A DNA stretch of 64,000 bases from Ceratopteris richardii (Eukaryota; Streptophyta; Polypodiopsida; Polypodiales; Pteridaceae), in contig CM035414.1 in the NCBI GenBank assembly GCA_020310875.1, forward strand, positions 199,002,260-199,066,259, in the 5' to 3' direction. Positions 10,206 through 22,894 of this stretch are shown here, piece after piece. Numbering within the stretch: the stretch's first letter is position 1; every line of letters starts with the position of its first letter. Both the position numbers and the translations under genes were made by a program. Under the pieces are notes generated by a model, which worked only from the letters and a program-made list of their open reading frames with translations, searched no databases and was not told the origin of the DNA.

Positions 10206-11115
10206 CAACCTCTTTCTTCTTTCCTTCTTTTGGAGCGAGTTTTGGATAGTTCTTTATGATATGATCATTCCCTTTACAGTACTTTTAAAACAATTTTTGC
10301 TTTTCAGATTTTTTCTCATCTTTGTCTTGGTTCTTTAAATGTGCAGCATTTGCAGATTTCTACTTACTAGTATAAAAACTCCATTTTCCTTTGCCCTTCT
10401 GACTATCCAAGAAAGCTTGATCTACAACATGCATAATGGACTTGTTCTGCTTGGAGTGATCTTCTGGCAACAGAACAGAGACTAACTCCTCAAATGAAAA
10501 GGCATTTGGATTGCCTTTCATCATCAACCGAAGAGGAGAAGCAAAACTCTGATATGAATCAGGAAGACCATTCAGAACGATCTGCACAAGTGAGCTATCT
10601 AGTATAACCTTATGAGCAGAAATCAACTGTTCCTTCAAGTCTTTGATCTTTGTTAGGAAACTGTCCATAGAATCACCTTCATTCATGTGCTCACTCTCCA
10701 ACTGTTTTCGAAGTTAAGAAACACGAGCCTTATTCCTAGCTTGGTACAAGGCGGTAAGTGTATCCCAAGCATCCTTAGTTATTCTGTAAGAGCGAATATG
10801 AGGAATAATGGCACGTTTGACAGACAAAGCTATCAATGCATGTGTCTGGGCATCTCTGCCATCCCAACCAATTTGCTCTGCAGTAGGTGCAGAAGAAACA
10901 GGAGCACAAACAGGAATCTTCACAATATCATCTTTGATACCATCTCCATCAGCTCCAGCACTTGTATTTGCAGTACCTGTAGTTACAGGTGTAATAGGAC
11001 GTCTTTCAACACCCTGCACAATTTTCCAGAATCCTTTTGCAACCAATACATGTCGCATCATACAAGCCCATAATGGGTAGTTGGTACCATCCAACTTATT
11101 CTCAACAGCCAACAT
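10206..11115 (-). pseudogene. Copia gag relic
   Basis: Starts at the ATG at 11113-11115 (MLAVENKLDGTNYPLWACMM, the standard copia gag start). It runs through the UBN2 region (KDAWDTLTALYQARNKARVS, then SFEELVSVLLPEDHSKQ) and on to the protease frame. In-frame stops lie at 10714-10716, at 10360-10362 and in the zinc-knuckle region. The knuckle is broken: the first Cys is a stop codon and the last Cys is Tyr (TGT to TAT), leaving K-Y-C-K-G-N-D-H. It would normally coat the RNA in the particle. Here it cannot make a full protein. Confidence 0.8.
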
Positions 11116-11484
11116 ACGGAATACATCACTGCTTTTGAGCCATGGCCGATGACTAAAATACCTTGATGCAAAAAATTGATTGTATCTCAAAAAGTTGAAC
11201 GCAACTGCCCACACAAGTTCTACTAAGCCTGTAGCAGACTTCGAGAGGCTTATACTGGCGGACCGAAACAGGTATATACCTTTGGCACAAAAAGATGAAA
11301 TAGCCTGCACAAGCGCTACGATAGTTCGTTCAGAGGTCAAAACGAGCTCAGATTGCGATTTCGACACGACAAAGCGAAGATGTTTTGATCTCTGAAACAC
11401 CTTGAGTATGCTCACCAAATTTCGTGCGAATCTGAAACTGCAACTAGAGGAGTGTCGATGACACCCTAGATGAACCGGCGACCT
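11116..11484 (-). other. Leader between PBS and gag of the nested copia element
   Basis: Non-coding. A minus-strand frame is open across it into the LTR but has no recognisable domain before the gag methionine, so I treat it as untranslated. Confidence 0.5.
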
Positions 11485-11496
11485 GCTCTGATACCA
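11485..11496 (-). promoter_or_regulatory. Primer-binding site, initiator-Met tRNA type
   Basis: The minus strand reads TGGTATCAGAGC, two bases from the LTR edge at 11499. Confidence 0.9.
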
Positions 11497-11498
11497 AT

Positions 11499-11723
11499 TG
11501 ATGGAGTTAGACATCTGCGGAAGCACGTAAACAACACAAGGAAGAAGAATTTGGAGCACAACACACAAGATTGAATGTATTACTAGAGAATGTACAAAGA
11601 TAAGTAGCCCGTTAGGGCAATAGGCATATATACAAGCCGGGGGAAAAAACCTCCTAAAGAGGAAAAAAAGTGCCTCGGCCGTCCTACAATGTTCACACAC
11701 ATCAGTACCTAAATATATCAACA
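11499..11723 (-). repeat. 5' LTR of the nested copia element
   Basis: 225 bp with TGATGGAG...ATCAACA ends on the plus strand. Pairs with 7382-7610. About 20 differences by eye plus small indels. Confidence 0.9.
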
Positions 11724-11728
11724 AGAAC
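11724..11728. repeat. Target-site duplication AGAAC, right
   Basis: Matches 7377-7381. Confidence 0.85.
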
Positions 11729-12100
11729 TAGACTAGACAAGACTAGAACAAAGAACAAGACAAGAACTGGAATTGGAACTTGGAGCGTACTTACTTGGCG
11801 GTCATGACTCCTTGAGCTCCCAAGACTGGTATCCACAAGACTAATTATGAATGTGGCCAACCCCTCCTTTTATAGGTTTTGAAGGGCGGCTACAATTTTA
11901 TGATGTCATCGATGATATCATCAATTGGAAAGAAGACCTCCGGGTGTCAAAATTCAGCAAATAGGGAGTCGATCTTGGGGTTTTAGCACATTCTAGACGC
12001 AATGGTAGCATTGGTTTCTCCAAAATCCTAACCAAACATGATATATAGGAAATTGACATGGAATCTAAGGTTTAATATGGTTTTCTTTGTGTCCATGACA
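11729..12100 (-). repeat. 5' LTR of the gag-only element, part 2 (U3 side of the split)
   Basis: Continues the LTR interrupted at 7381 and ends at 12100 with TGTCATGGAC on the minus strand. Holds the conserved TGACATCA-type palindrome (11900-11922). LTR length without the insertion is about 695 bp. Confidence 0.75.
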
Positions 12101-12740
12101 CATTGCACCATTTGGTCTGCTCTCAAAGAAGCACAAGGCATGGGACATTTTTGCATTTAACTTGATTCTCAAGAAGAGAGTTAAGCAATGCATGAAAACT
12201 TCAAATAGCAAGGAGCCAAAGGGGGACCGTACCTTATGGACCCTATGAGCTTAGTAGAATTAAAACACCTACCTTTAATCTAAATGCAGAATGAGGTATT
12301 TCCAAGAAGTGAGAAAATGGCCCTCACATACTTAGAATTGAAATAGAGGTCCTTGAGTGCTTAAAAAATGAAGTCCAACTCAAGTCTAGCAAAACCCTTT
12401 TAAATTTTGATTTTGAGAAATACCAAGATTTGGTTAGACTGGTGTGCATATTTAAGATCTTCTAAGATGTCCACGACAAGATCCATAATGGACCCACATT
12501 GGGTGAGACCTTTTATAGCACTGCTTAGCCAGTCACGCTGTGATTAGATTTTTTATTAGTGAATCTAAGAGACTTTGAGAGCACGTTCCATATGTTAGTG
12601 ACATTTGGAAGTGAAGCACAGAGGCCCATTACATCCAACATACCTCCTTGTATTCTCTATACGTAGGTGGTTTCTCTTGTTAACATTAAAAAAAAGATTG
12701 ATAAGATGAAGTATATAGTTTTGGTTAGAGAAAAGTTAAG
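12101..12740. other. No gene seen
   Basis: AT-rich sequence between the gag-only element and the 1.4 kb tandem units. No domain or repeat recognised. Confidence 0.4.
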
Positions 12741-15575
12741 GAACCACGTGAAGGTTGAGCACCTCCAACCTTACACCACTTTTAATATGTCTATATTCAT
12801 TTTTGAAGAGTTCATAGCAAATAATTGGCTATATGTGGAAGATAGTTGTTAATCAAAGAGGCTTAGATCCTAGAGAGGTGAGAGAATTTCAATGACATAG
12901 AATATGATTTTCTTTGAGCTCTACAAATAATATAGAGGAAAATTGTAAGAATTAATGAGGAAAACCTTCTATTGTGAAGGATACTTTGAAGATCTATGAT
13001 AGAAATAAAAAAAATGGCAGATATATCTTCCGTTTGTACTTTCGACACTCAAATACCTACGTGGATGTATTTGTCCTAGAATGAGAACTCCTAGAACAAA
13101 CAAGAGAAATGTTAAATGAAGTAGTACAAAAGTTAAATGAGTGCAATCTTAAAAATAAATTACAGTGATGCAAAACACATCGACCTAGAAAAAAGTAAGT
13201 TTAAACTAAGTATTGGCTATAAGTTCAGGAAAGTACATTTGATTCCCAATATGATGCACATAATAAATTTTCTAAAAGATGATTTGATCCTTTTTTTGTT
13301 CTCTCAAACTATGATAATGTTTCATATTTACTATAAGAATTTTATGGAAATCCTCCAATGATTTGGACTGTATGAAAGTGCGTAAGTTATTGAAGAGAAG
13401 AATAAATGACAAGCATATAATTGACAATGAAGTCCTCGGAGATGAAAATGAAGATGAAGGTTAAGTTAGGTTAGATTGTTCCTTTTCTAGTTTCATTTTA
13501 TTTTATGCATAGCATTACCTATAGATCATGAAGTTCTTACATTAGTTATATTTTAAATTATGAAACGTTAGAATTGGAAACTCCAATAGGAAATATGTTT
13601 TGAATCCTTATAACCATTAAGAAGAACTAGATAAGATAATCTCGACTAAAATCTTTTAGTGATAATATTAGGACATGTTTTATATAGATAGGCTATGCTT
13701 AGTATGGCAAGCATCACTCAATAAAATCCTAGTTCTTGCTAGTGGATATCTCGTGATCCACAAATCTCATTATGGATTTATGCCTTTTGCCTCTAACGAA
13801 AACATTGTGAAGATTCTCGATTATATAACTAGAAGTTTATGATTTCTTCGAATCCAAAAACGTAGAAGTAAAGTTAAACAAAAGATGAAGCGCTACATTA
13901 ATGGTTCCTCCCCAAGATAAAGCTAAATGAAGAACAAAAAGAAATAAAGATATGAACAAAAATAGTACACATGAGTAAAGTGTGGTCTCGAAACCACTAA
14001 TTAAGAGTATATGCAAGTTGTATGTGGTGGACACATGCAACAGTGGAACTAGTAGTGTCCTCTAATGAGTGACTAAGTACAAAGTATTTTAATATTTATA
14101 TAAGACGATGCCTAACTTGGAGAGGAATAGATAGAAATGATTGTACATGGAACATCTCCTGATTTATAGAAGGTTGAGCCCTCCAACATAACACTACCTT
14201 TAACATATTGGAATTCTTTTCTAAAGAATTCATAGCAAAGAGCTAGCTATATGTAGAAGGTAGTTGGTGATCGATGAGAATTTGAAGAACATAGAATTTC
14301 ATTGTCTTTAATCTCTAGAAATAATATAGAGGAAAATTGTAAGAGTTAATGAGGAAAACTTCTATTCTGAGGGGATATTTTGAAGAGCTATGATAGTGAT
14401 ATAAAAAATGGCTAAGATATCTTCCATTTTTTCTTTCCACACTCAAATACCTACCTGGATGTCTTTCCCCTTGAATGAGAACTCCTAGAACAAGCAAGAG
14501 GAATGTTAATCAAAGTTGTTCAAAATTTGAAGGAGTCCCATCATAAAAGTAAACTAAACTTAAGCAAAACACATGGACTTCAAAGTCACTAAATTTGAAC
14601 TAGGGAATTGATTATAATTTTATGATAATACATTTGATTCCTAAGATGATTCACATAAAATTTTCTCTAAAAGATGATTTGCTCAATATATGGTTCTGTC
14701 AAAGTATGATAATGATTTATTTGTACCGCAAGAATTTTATGAACATCTTCTAAAGATTTTCGTTGTAGGAAAGTGTGTAAAATTATTCAAAAGAAGAATG
14801 GATGACATGTATAACACTAATGATGAGGTCCTTGGAGATGAAAATGAAGATGAAGGTTAAATTAGGTTAGAAGGTTTTTTTTTTGAGTTTTTTATTATTT
14901 GATGCATAGAATTAACTGAATACCATGAATTCCTTGCATTAGTGATATTTTAAATTATGAGAGATTCAAAATGAAAACTCCAATAGGAATATGTATTCTT
15001 GGGAAATAGGCTTACAATCCTTATAGCCATCGAGATGACCTAGATAAGATAATCTTGACTAAGAGCTCTTAGTAATAATATTAGGAAATGTTTCATATAG
15101 ATAGGCTATGCTCACTATGGCGAGAATCAACAAATGAGATCCTAGTTCTTGCTAGGGTATGACACTTTATCCTCAATTCTCATTAGATGTTAAGGCCTTT
15201 TCCCTCTCAAGAAAACATTGTCAAGGTTCTTGATTTGTGGCTAAAGGTTTATGCTTTCTTGCAACCCAAACAAATAGTAAAAGATGAAGTTTGACATTAA
15301 TGGTTTGTCCCCAAGATAAAGCTAAATGAAGAATATAGAAAATAAAGAAAGGAACAAAATTATAGTACACATGACTTAGTTGTGGTATCAAAACCACTAC
15401 TCAATAGCATATACAGTTGTTTGAAGTGGAGGCATGCAAGAATAAAATTGCTAGTTCTTCTAATGAGTGTGTACATACAAAGTATTTGAATCTTTAAATA
15501 GCATGAACAATTAGTTTGAAAGGAACAGATAAAGAGGATTGTGCATGGAACATATCCTCATTTATAGAAGCAAAT
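12741..15575. repeat. Two diverged ~1.4 kb tandem units
   Basis: Unit 1 (about 12741-14165) and unit 2 (about 14166-15575) align in the same order. Each has a 'gaaggttgagc(a)cctccaac' start, 'aataatatagaggaaaattgtaag', 'atgagaactcctagaacaa', 'agataggctatgct' and an 'aatgagtg...tacaaagtatt' end, at an offset of 1400-1420 bp. No frame is conserved. The only frames are short and shared partly by chance. A partial third start lies near 15540. Function unknown; possibly the remnant of a satellite or a tandemly duplicated element. Confidence 0.65.
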
Positions 15576-15776
15576 TTCAAACTTCTTTTTAAAGTCATAG
15601 GCTAAGTGGATAGATTTTTATTTTTATCTTGAGTAATTTAAAATTGGTTTTCTATCAGAATTTGCACCTGCAAGTGAAAGAAATTTTTGATGAATATTGA
15701 AACATTTTAAGAATTATATGAAAGTTTTTCAAAACCTCTTTGAGACTTCTCTCATTCGACCTACAAATTGCCCAAT

Positions 15777-16411
15777 TGTTTCATGGACAAAGAAAACCAT
15801 CCTAAACCTCAGATTCCATTACATTTAGAACGTGCCAAAACCCCAAGATCAACTATCCATTTGTTGATGTCTTGTTTCCAATTGATGACATCATCGATGA
15901 CATCATCAATTCCTAACCATGCCTCAACCGCACTTGGAAAAACTATTTAAGGAGGGAATGGCTACATACATAATCAATATTGTGAACCCAATCTTTGGAG
16001 CTCAAGCAATCTTGACCACCAAGTAAGTACTCTCCAAGTTTGAGTTCTTGTTCTAGTCTTGTCCTTGTTCTAGTCTTGTCTAGTCTAGTACCTTGGACAT
16101 CCTATTGTGTCCTATTGTAATCTTATAGTACAAGATCTTTTTGAGTTAATTCTTGTATCTAGTTTTTCTCCATGAAAGGAGTTGTTATAATACAGATATT
16201 GTGTTTCATAGTTATGATCTCGGGTTGTGGGATCGCTTATATCATCTCTAGTTGAGTTATCCATACCTATCAGTTTTGAGGTGTGGGACTTTTTGTATTA
16301 GCTACATAATCTTGTATTATTTCCCCTCCATGGATGATCTTGTAATGAGATGTATATTTTCAAAATCTTGTCTAGTTTAGATAGAGGGCACAATCTTGTG
16401 CTCCCGTGAGA
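15777..16411 (+). repeat. 5' LTR of the plus-strand gag-only element
   Basis: Starts TGTTTCATGGAC (TGTCATGGAC in the sister) and ends CTCCCGTGAGA. Contains the TGACATCA palindrome (15883-15907) and a TATA-like CTATTTAAGGAGGG just after it. About 635 bp. Confidence 0.7.
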
Positions 16412-16439
16412 TTTTGGCAAGACTATCCATATCAAGTCC

Positions 16440-17215
16440 ATTTCAAGAACGATGGACTAGATATCCATACTCGAAAATATTGAATTTAATTTGAATGATG
16501 TATATCAGAAACTTGAAGATTTGGAAAGGATCCTACAACAAGGTGATTAGTTTGTTGTAGATTTTGTATCAAACTTTAGAAATTTATTTGAAGGAAACAC
16601 ATATCAAGAAGACTATCTAGTTAATTAATTAAAATGTTGTCTCCAAGATGAAGTAAGGGATATTTTACTCTCTTTACCTCATGTAAATACTTCAGATGCA
16701 GCTATCCAGCAAGCAACTCAATGTGGGAATCAAGTATTCAATGACAACGAAGTTCAAGATAATGTGTTGAGGGAGAAAGATGATCTTGTCCAAGTTTATC
16801 AACCATTGATCCTTGAGGACAGATGAAGTGCAAACATTGATGTGAAAAACATACTTGACGATGTGAAGGAATACATATTAGCCATGCCCAAGGTAAACAC
16901 TTTGAACGAATGCATGAATCAAGCAATTGAGTGTGAAAATGGGTAGTTTAAGAGAAAGAAAGAGAGGAAGATTTGTGTTCAAGATCAGGAATACAGTTTT
17001 ACCTTAGTTCCTCAACAACATGTGTTAGAAGAAATTCAACCATAACCTTTTCAATTACTTAACATCAAGGTCAGATAACTTACACCAAAGGAAAGAAAAC
17101 ATTAGAAGGATAATGTATTATGCTTTTATTGTGGAGATCATGATCACAAGGTATTCAAGTTTCATAAGAAGAAGAAGCAAGTTGGAATCAGGAATTCTAC
17201 AATCACAATCCTACA
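16440..17215 (+). pseudogene. Gypsy-type gag relic with degenerate zinc knuckle
   Basis: Fragments in shifting frames read DEVRDILLSLPHVNTSDAAI.QQATQC, parallel to the gag relic at 6400-6975. Near the end (17121-17162) comes a knuckle C-FY-C-GDHD-H-KVFK-F followed by a lysine run. This is CX2CX4HX4C with the last Cys replaced by Phe. The stops TAG/TGA at several points rule out a product. The knuckle supports gag identity; the Ty3/gypsy assignment rests on the preceding domain. Confidence 0.55.
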
Positions 17216-17227
17216 TAAAAATTCTTG

Positions 17228-17656
17228 TAAATGCTAGAATTGGGAGCTTAAGCGGTCATGACCACCAAGTAGGTACTCTCCAAGTTCCAGTTCCAGTTCT
17301 AGGCTTGTCCTTGTTCTAGTCTTCTCTAGTCTAGTATCTTGGACATCCTATTGTGTCCCATTGTAATCTTGTAGTATGAGAGATTGTCAAGTTCATTCTC
17401 ATATCTAGTTCATCTCCACAAAGGGAGTTGTTCTAATCTAGTAATCTTATTTCATACTTATGATCGCGGTTTGTGGGATCTCCTATATCATCTCTAGTTG
17501 AGTTATCAGTACCCATGAATCCCGGGTTGTGGGACTTCTTATATCAGCAACATAATCTTCTATTTTTCCCCTACGTGGGTGATCTTGTAATCAAAAGTAT
17601 ACATTCAAAGCCTTATCTAGTCTAGTTAGAGGGCTAAATCTAGTGCTCCCCTAACA
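17228..17656 (+). repeat. Right LTR of the plus-strand gag-only element, U3 missing
   Basis: Aligns with the R/U5 part of the left LTR from GGGAGCT...CACCAAGTA to GTGCTCCCCTAACA. The U3 part is absent, so the interior joins mid-LTR. Confidence 0.6.
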
Positions 17657-18200
17657 CATTGCGGGAAATGAGGAGGCTTATTGGACATGAACTTTGGAAA
17701 GAAACCAGAGCGAATGATGATCCTTATATCTCTACAATGTATCTATCTTCAGGACCAAAAGTCATGATCAAATTATCAATGAAATTTTTATATGTAAGTT
17801 CATCAAGGAAATGTACATAAGAACTTCTTGCAAAGCTCAACTCTGCTTTAATCCAAGAGTTACTACTTAGGATCACTCTAATTTTAAAATTCATCTTTGT
17901 AGTAGTTTGTTAAACTCCATCAAGGAGCATATAGCCAAAATGTCTCATACTTTAGTTGATTGAGAGCTCTTCCACCAAAAGAGTAGATCCTTGAACTTAA
18001 CTTCAAGACTTGTTCGTATGAAAAAAAAGAAACGAACCTAAGTTGATTGGGGGTTCTTCCATGAAATGATAGAAGTTTCAATCTCAAAGACGAGCCTCAT
18101 ACAATTTGATGAAGAAGAACCAAACTTAAGTTCATTAAAACGCTCTAACTTAGTATAAAACCTCTATTGTTTTAAGTAGAGGCTCAAACTCAAGTTGAAG
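17657..18200 (+). repeat. Flank duplicated again at 19525-20080 (copy A)
   Basis: Directly follows the LTR end and matches copy B in order: 'aggaggctta...gga', 'atgatccttatatctctacaatgta', 'gtcatgatcaaat', 'gagctcttccaccaaa'. About 80-85% similar by eye. Non-coding. Confidence 0.7.
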
Positions 18201-18213
18201 ACTATTAGCTTTT

Positions 18214-18448
18214 CCCTAAACCCTAAACCCTAAACCCTAAACCCTAAACCCTAAACCCTAAAACACCAAACCTTAAACCTTGAACCCTAAACCCTGAAGC
18301 CTAAACCCTGAAGCCTTAACCCTAAAGCCTAAACCCTAAATCCTAAACCCTAAACCCTAAACCTTAAACCATAAATCCTAAACTATAAACCCTAAACCAT
18401 AAACCCTTAAACCTCCTAAATCCTAAACTGTAAACCCTAAACCCTAAT
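18214..18448 (+). repeat. Interstitial telomeric repeat block (CCCTAAA)n, degenerate
   Basis: The first ~50 bp are perfect CCCTAAA units, the Arabidopsis-type plant telomere repeat. The rest is the same unit with point changes and variants such as CCTTAAA and CCTGAAG. It points to an internal or subterminal site rather than a live telomere, because retroelements lie on both sides. Confidence 0.9.
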
Positions 18449-18723
18449 TTTTATATATATTTGATTATATTTATTATAATAATCCCAAAACTTTTTTTAG
18501 GATGTGTTTGTGTGTAAGAACCCTAAAATCCTATTTTTTTATATTTAATTCTAAATGTATATAAATTGTAAAAATTATAAAGACCTATGTTTTACATATT
18601 AACTATATACATTTTACATATTCTGAATTTTTTCCTAATTTTGACATACATTTAATTCGAATATTTACACATTCTAATTTTTCCCTAAATTTTTCATATA
18701 TTTGATTATATATATTAATATTA

Positions 18724-19326
<603 letters not shown>

Positions 19327-19524
19327 GACAATCTTGGTTTGTGGGATTTCCTATATCATCTCAAGTTGATTTAACCATTCCAATCAATCCCGAGTTGTGG
19401 GGCTTCTTGTATCAGCTACATAGTCTTGTATTTTTTCCCTTACATGGGTAATTTTGTAATAGAAGTATATTTTCAAAAAGTTATCTAGTCGAATCAAACA
19501 ACATAATCTAGTGCTCCCCTAACA
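19327..19524 (+). repeat. Third LTR fragment of the gag-only family
   Basis: Matches the last ~200 bp of 17228-17656 (GGTTTGTGGGAT...GTGCTCCCCTAACA). Its left part is replaced by the microsatellite. Its right flank matches copy A, so LTR tail and flank were duplicated together. Confidence 0.65.
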
Positions 19525-20080
19525 CATTTAGGGCAATCAGGAGGCTTAGTGGGCATGAATGTTGGAAAGAAACAAAAGCAAATAATGATCCTTACATCTC
19601 TACAATGTAGCTATCTTCAAGTGCAAAAGTCATGATCAAATCATCAATGAATTTTTTAATTATAAATTGATCAATGAAATGTACATAAGAACTATTGCAA
19701 AGTTCAAATCTCATTTAACTCAAGGCTTACTACTTTGGATTGCTCTAATTTTAAACTTCAACTTTGTAGTAGTTTGATGAACTCCTTTAAGTAGCATATA
19801 GCCAAAAGGACTCAAACTTTAGTTGATTGAGAGCTCTTCCACCAAACGAGGAGAGGATCGAACTTAAGTTCAAGACTTGTTTCATATGAACAAAAAGACT
19901 TAAACCTAAGTTTATTGGGTGCTCTTCCATTGAATGAGAAGAGTTTCAAACTTAAATATGAGCCTCATATAATATGATGAGGAAGAACCAAACTTACGTA
20001 TATTGAAAGGCTCCGACTTAGAATTGAGCCTCTACTATTTTGGGTGTCAGAGCTTTGTGGCATATGGCCAAAGAAGATGA
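19525..20080 (+). repeat. Flank duplicated from 17657-18200 (copy B)
   Basis: Same order of phrases as copy A, then merges into the palindrome-rich array. Confidence 0.65.
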
Positions 20081-22390
20081 GGCTTGATTTATGTGATTTA
20101 GAGCTCTTCCACCCAAGAAGATGAGGTTTGATCTTAAGTAGACCAAAAAGACTCAAACTTAAGTTCCAGCCGTGTAGGATATGATCAATACTCAAAAGTA
20201 AGTTAATTGAGAGGCTTGAACTGAATTTCAAGTCTCTTTTCTTTTGGGTGGAAGAGCTCACATTCACAAACTTAAGTTCGAGTCTCTTAGCTTGTTCACA
20301 CAAAGAGAAGAGTCTCGAACCTAGGTTTGAGTTTCATAGCATTTGACAAAAAATACTCAAACTTAGGTTGATTGAAAGGCTCAAACATAATTTTCAGCCT
20401 TTACTCTTTTGGGCAAAAGCGTTTAGAGGCTTGAACCTAAGTTGGAGCCTCTTTACTTGAGGGACTTGAATTTAAGTTTGAGACTCTACTCTTTTGTGGA
20501 AAAGATAATATGCTTGAGCTTAAGTTTGAGCCTCTAGTTTTATGGGTGGAACACCAAAAAAGGTTTAAAGTTCAGTTCTATTATCTTTCTATTAAAATTC
20601 GATGTAGATTATACTTGAAAATTTGGAATTTAATTTGGAGACTCTAATCTTTAAGTTCAAAAGCTCATGAGTCTAGAATTTAAGTTGCATCCTCTTAGCT
20701 ATTCTACCCAAAGCTAAGAGGCTCAAACTTAACTTCAAAACTCGGATGATATGACTAGAAAAACGCAAATCAAGCTCGGACGTCTTAGCTCTAGTACTGC
20801 CAAAAAAAAAGAGACAAGGACTTAAGTTCACACATGTACCCTTTTCGTTAAAGAGATAAGACGCTAGAACTCAAGTTCAAACTCCTTTTGATCCATGATC
20901 AATGTAGATTTGATTTGAGAGGCTCGAATTTGATTTTGAGACTCTTCTCTTTTGGGTGGAAAAGTTGTGTCTTGAACTTAAGTTCGAGACTCATAACATT
21001 TGAACAAAAAGACTCAAAATTAAGTTGATTGAGAGGCTAGAACTTAACTCTCAGCCTCTACTCTTCTGGATGGAAGAACTAAGGCACTCAGAATTAAAGT
21101 GGTCTACCTCCATCAAAGATCAATGTGAGTTTGACTTGAGAGGCTCAAATTTAACTTTAAACATCTACTCTTTTGAGTGAAAAATCTTAGAGGCTTTAAA
21201 GTTTGTTGTAGCCTCCTAGCACATGAACAAAAAGTCTAAGATTTAGGTTCATTGAGAGGATTAAGGATCAAAGTACATTTGACTTGAGAGGCTCAAATTT
21301 TGGTTTGAGACTCTAATATTTTAGGTGGAAAAGTTGAGAGGCTCAAACTTATCTTTGAAACACTAAAGTTCTCGGCTCAAAAAGAAGAGGTTTGAGCCTT
21401 ATAACATAACCAAAAAGACTCAAACTTAGCAAAAATTGGTTTGGCCCATTCAGGCACTACCTCACGGTTAAACAAATATGCATTTGGTAACATATGATTG
21501 AAAAGGCTCAAATTTAACTTGATTGTTAGGCTCCAGCTTAAGTCCTGACCTCCACTCTTTTGGATGGAACTGCTAACAGGCTCAAATTTGAGTTCGACCC
21601 TCCCTCAATCAGAGGTGAATGTAGATTTCACTTGAGAGGCTCAAACGTAAGTTTGAGCCTCTACATTTTTGGTTCATAAAGATAAGATTTTTGAACTTAA
21701 GTTCAAGCTACTTTCAATCAAAGTTCAATGTATATCTGTCTTGAGAGGCTCAATTTGATTTTGTGATTCTACTCTTTTGGATGTAAAAGTTGAGAGGATT
21801 GAAATTAAGTTTGAGCCTCTTAACTCTTCCACCCAAAGGGAAGAACATCAAATTTAAGTTCAACTATCATAACATATGACCAAAAATACTCAAATGTAAG
21901 TTGATTGAGAGGTGCAGACTTACAATCCAACATCTATACCTTTTACTAAAAGAGCTAAGAGGCTCCAACTTAATTATGAGCCTCATCTTTTCCACCCAAA
22001 AGAGTAAAGCCTCCAAATCAAATTCAAGCCTCTCATGTTAAATCTACATTGAGGTTTGATTGCAAGAGGCTCGAACTTAAGTTCAAACCTCTTAGTTCCA
22101 CTAGCCAAAAACATAGAGGATCAAACTTAAACTTGAGCCTATCAAGTCGAATCTACACTGCCCTCTCATTGAGGGAGGTTGGAAATTAAGTAAGAGTCTC
22201 TCAACTCTTCCACCAAAAAAATGAAGGATCAAACTTAAGTTTGAACCTCTTAATAAACTAATCTTTGAATTGAGAGGCTCAATTGTAATTTCGAGTCTCC
22301 ACTCTTTGGGTGCAAATGCTAAAACGCTCAAACTTTAGTTCTAGCCTGGTACTATATGAAGAAAAAGACTAAAACATAAGTTCATTCAGA

Positions 22391-22889
22391 CCTAAGATGA
22401 AATCTTCATCCATGCAATTGAAAACATAATAGATCTCCACAAATCATATCTCATATACAACCGTGTGCACTTATATAATGGCCATGCAATTTAGAGGTAA
22501 ATTCCTTTTGGATATGGAAGACAAGACACCACATTAGTTCCTACATTATCCATTCATATTTCTTGTTAACCAAAGCATAAACCCTCCTATAATCATCTCC
22601 CAGTTGTGCATCCATACTTTGTTTCTTTTATCTCCATGAAGATCTTTCTTTTGATCCTTTCATTTCCCTTGGCATCCGTTTATGTAACGCAACAAAATCC
22701 TCTTTATGATTATTCCGTGTGTGCATTTGAAATCTCCCCTTTTTCCTTTCCTTTTTCTTTCCTTTCCCCCTTCATTCCCTCTTTTGTCTTCTTTCCTACC
22801 ATGTTAGATGAAGAAAATTTCTAATTTTTTTGAAGGTTTTAACATATTTTTGTTATTTTATGGCTTTTCAAATGCATTTGAAATGTGTG
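22391..22889. other. No gene seen
   Basis: Short pyrimidine-rich stretch (22730-22800) and small open frames without features. It is the left flank of the copia element that starts at 22895. Confidence 0.4.
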
Positions 22890-22894
22890 AGTAA
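22890..22894. repeat. Target-site duplication AGTAA, left
   Basis: Identical to 29729-29733. Confidence 0.85.

Larger units (their letters stand above)
7382..11723 (-). mobile_element. Ty1/copia retrotransposon nested in an LTR; RT core deleted
   Basis: LTRs lie at 7382-7610 and 11499-11723, the PBS at 11485-11496 and the PPT at 7611-7622. The 5-bp target duplication AGAAC is at 7377-7381 and 11724-11728. The uninterrupted target is visible at about 5913-5925 in the sister LTR. At 4.34 kb it is shorter than a full copia element because the RT palm is missing. LTRs differ by roughly 10% by eye, so it is an old insertion. Confidence 0.9.
5786..12100 (-). mobile_element. Gag-only gypsy-like LTR element (TR-GAG type), interrupted by a copia insertion
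   Basis: On the minus strand: 5' LTR (12100 to 7059, split by the copia element 7382-11723), a short internal region with gypsy-type gag relics (7058-6309), a polypurine tract (6308-6293) and a 3' LTR (6292-5786, truncated at its U5 end). The LTR starts TGTCATGGA and ends CCCCTGACA. No protease, RT, RNase H or integrase fits in the roughly 750 bp interior, so it matches the class with terminal repeats and gag only. A second copy lies in the opposite orientation at 15777-17656. Confidence 0.65.
15777..17656 (+). mobile_element. Second gag-only gypsy-like element, plus strand
   Basis: Complete left LTR (15777-16411), about 820 bp interior with gag relics and a degenerate zinc knuckle, and a right LTR that lacks its U3 (17228-17656). 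Same family as 5786-12100, opposite orientation. No pol domain is present. Confidence 0.6.

Noticed and set aside
10714-11724. 336-codon minus-strand frame as one protein
   Set aside because: Its first ~200 codons come from LTR and leader; only the part from 11115 onward is gag.
22606-22824. 72-codon frame with a signal-peptide-like start
   Set aside because: Phe/Ser-rich translation of a pyrimidine tract; no homologue recognised and no neighbouring gene support.
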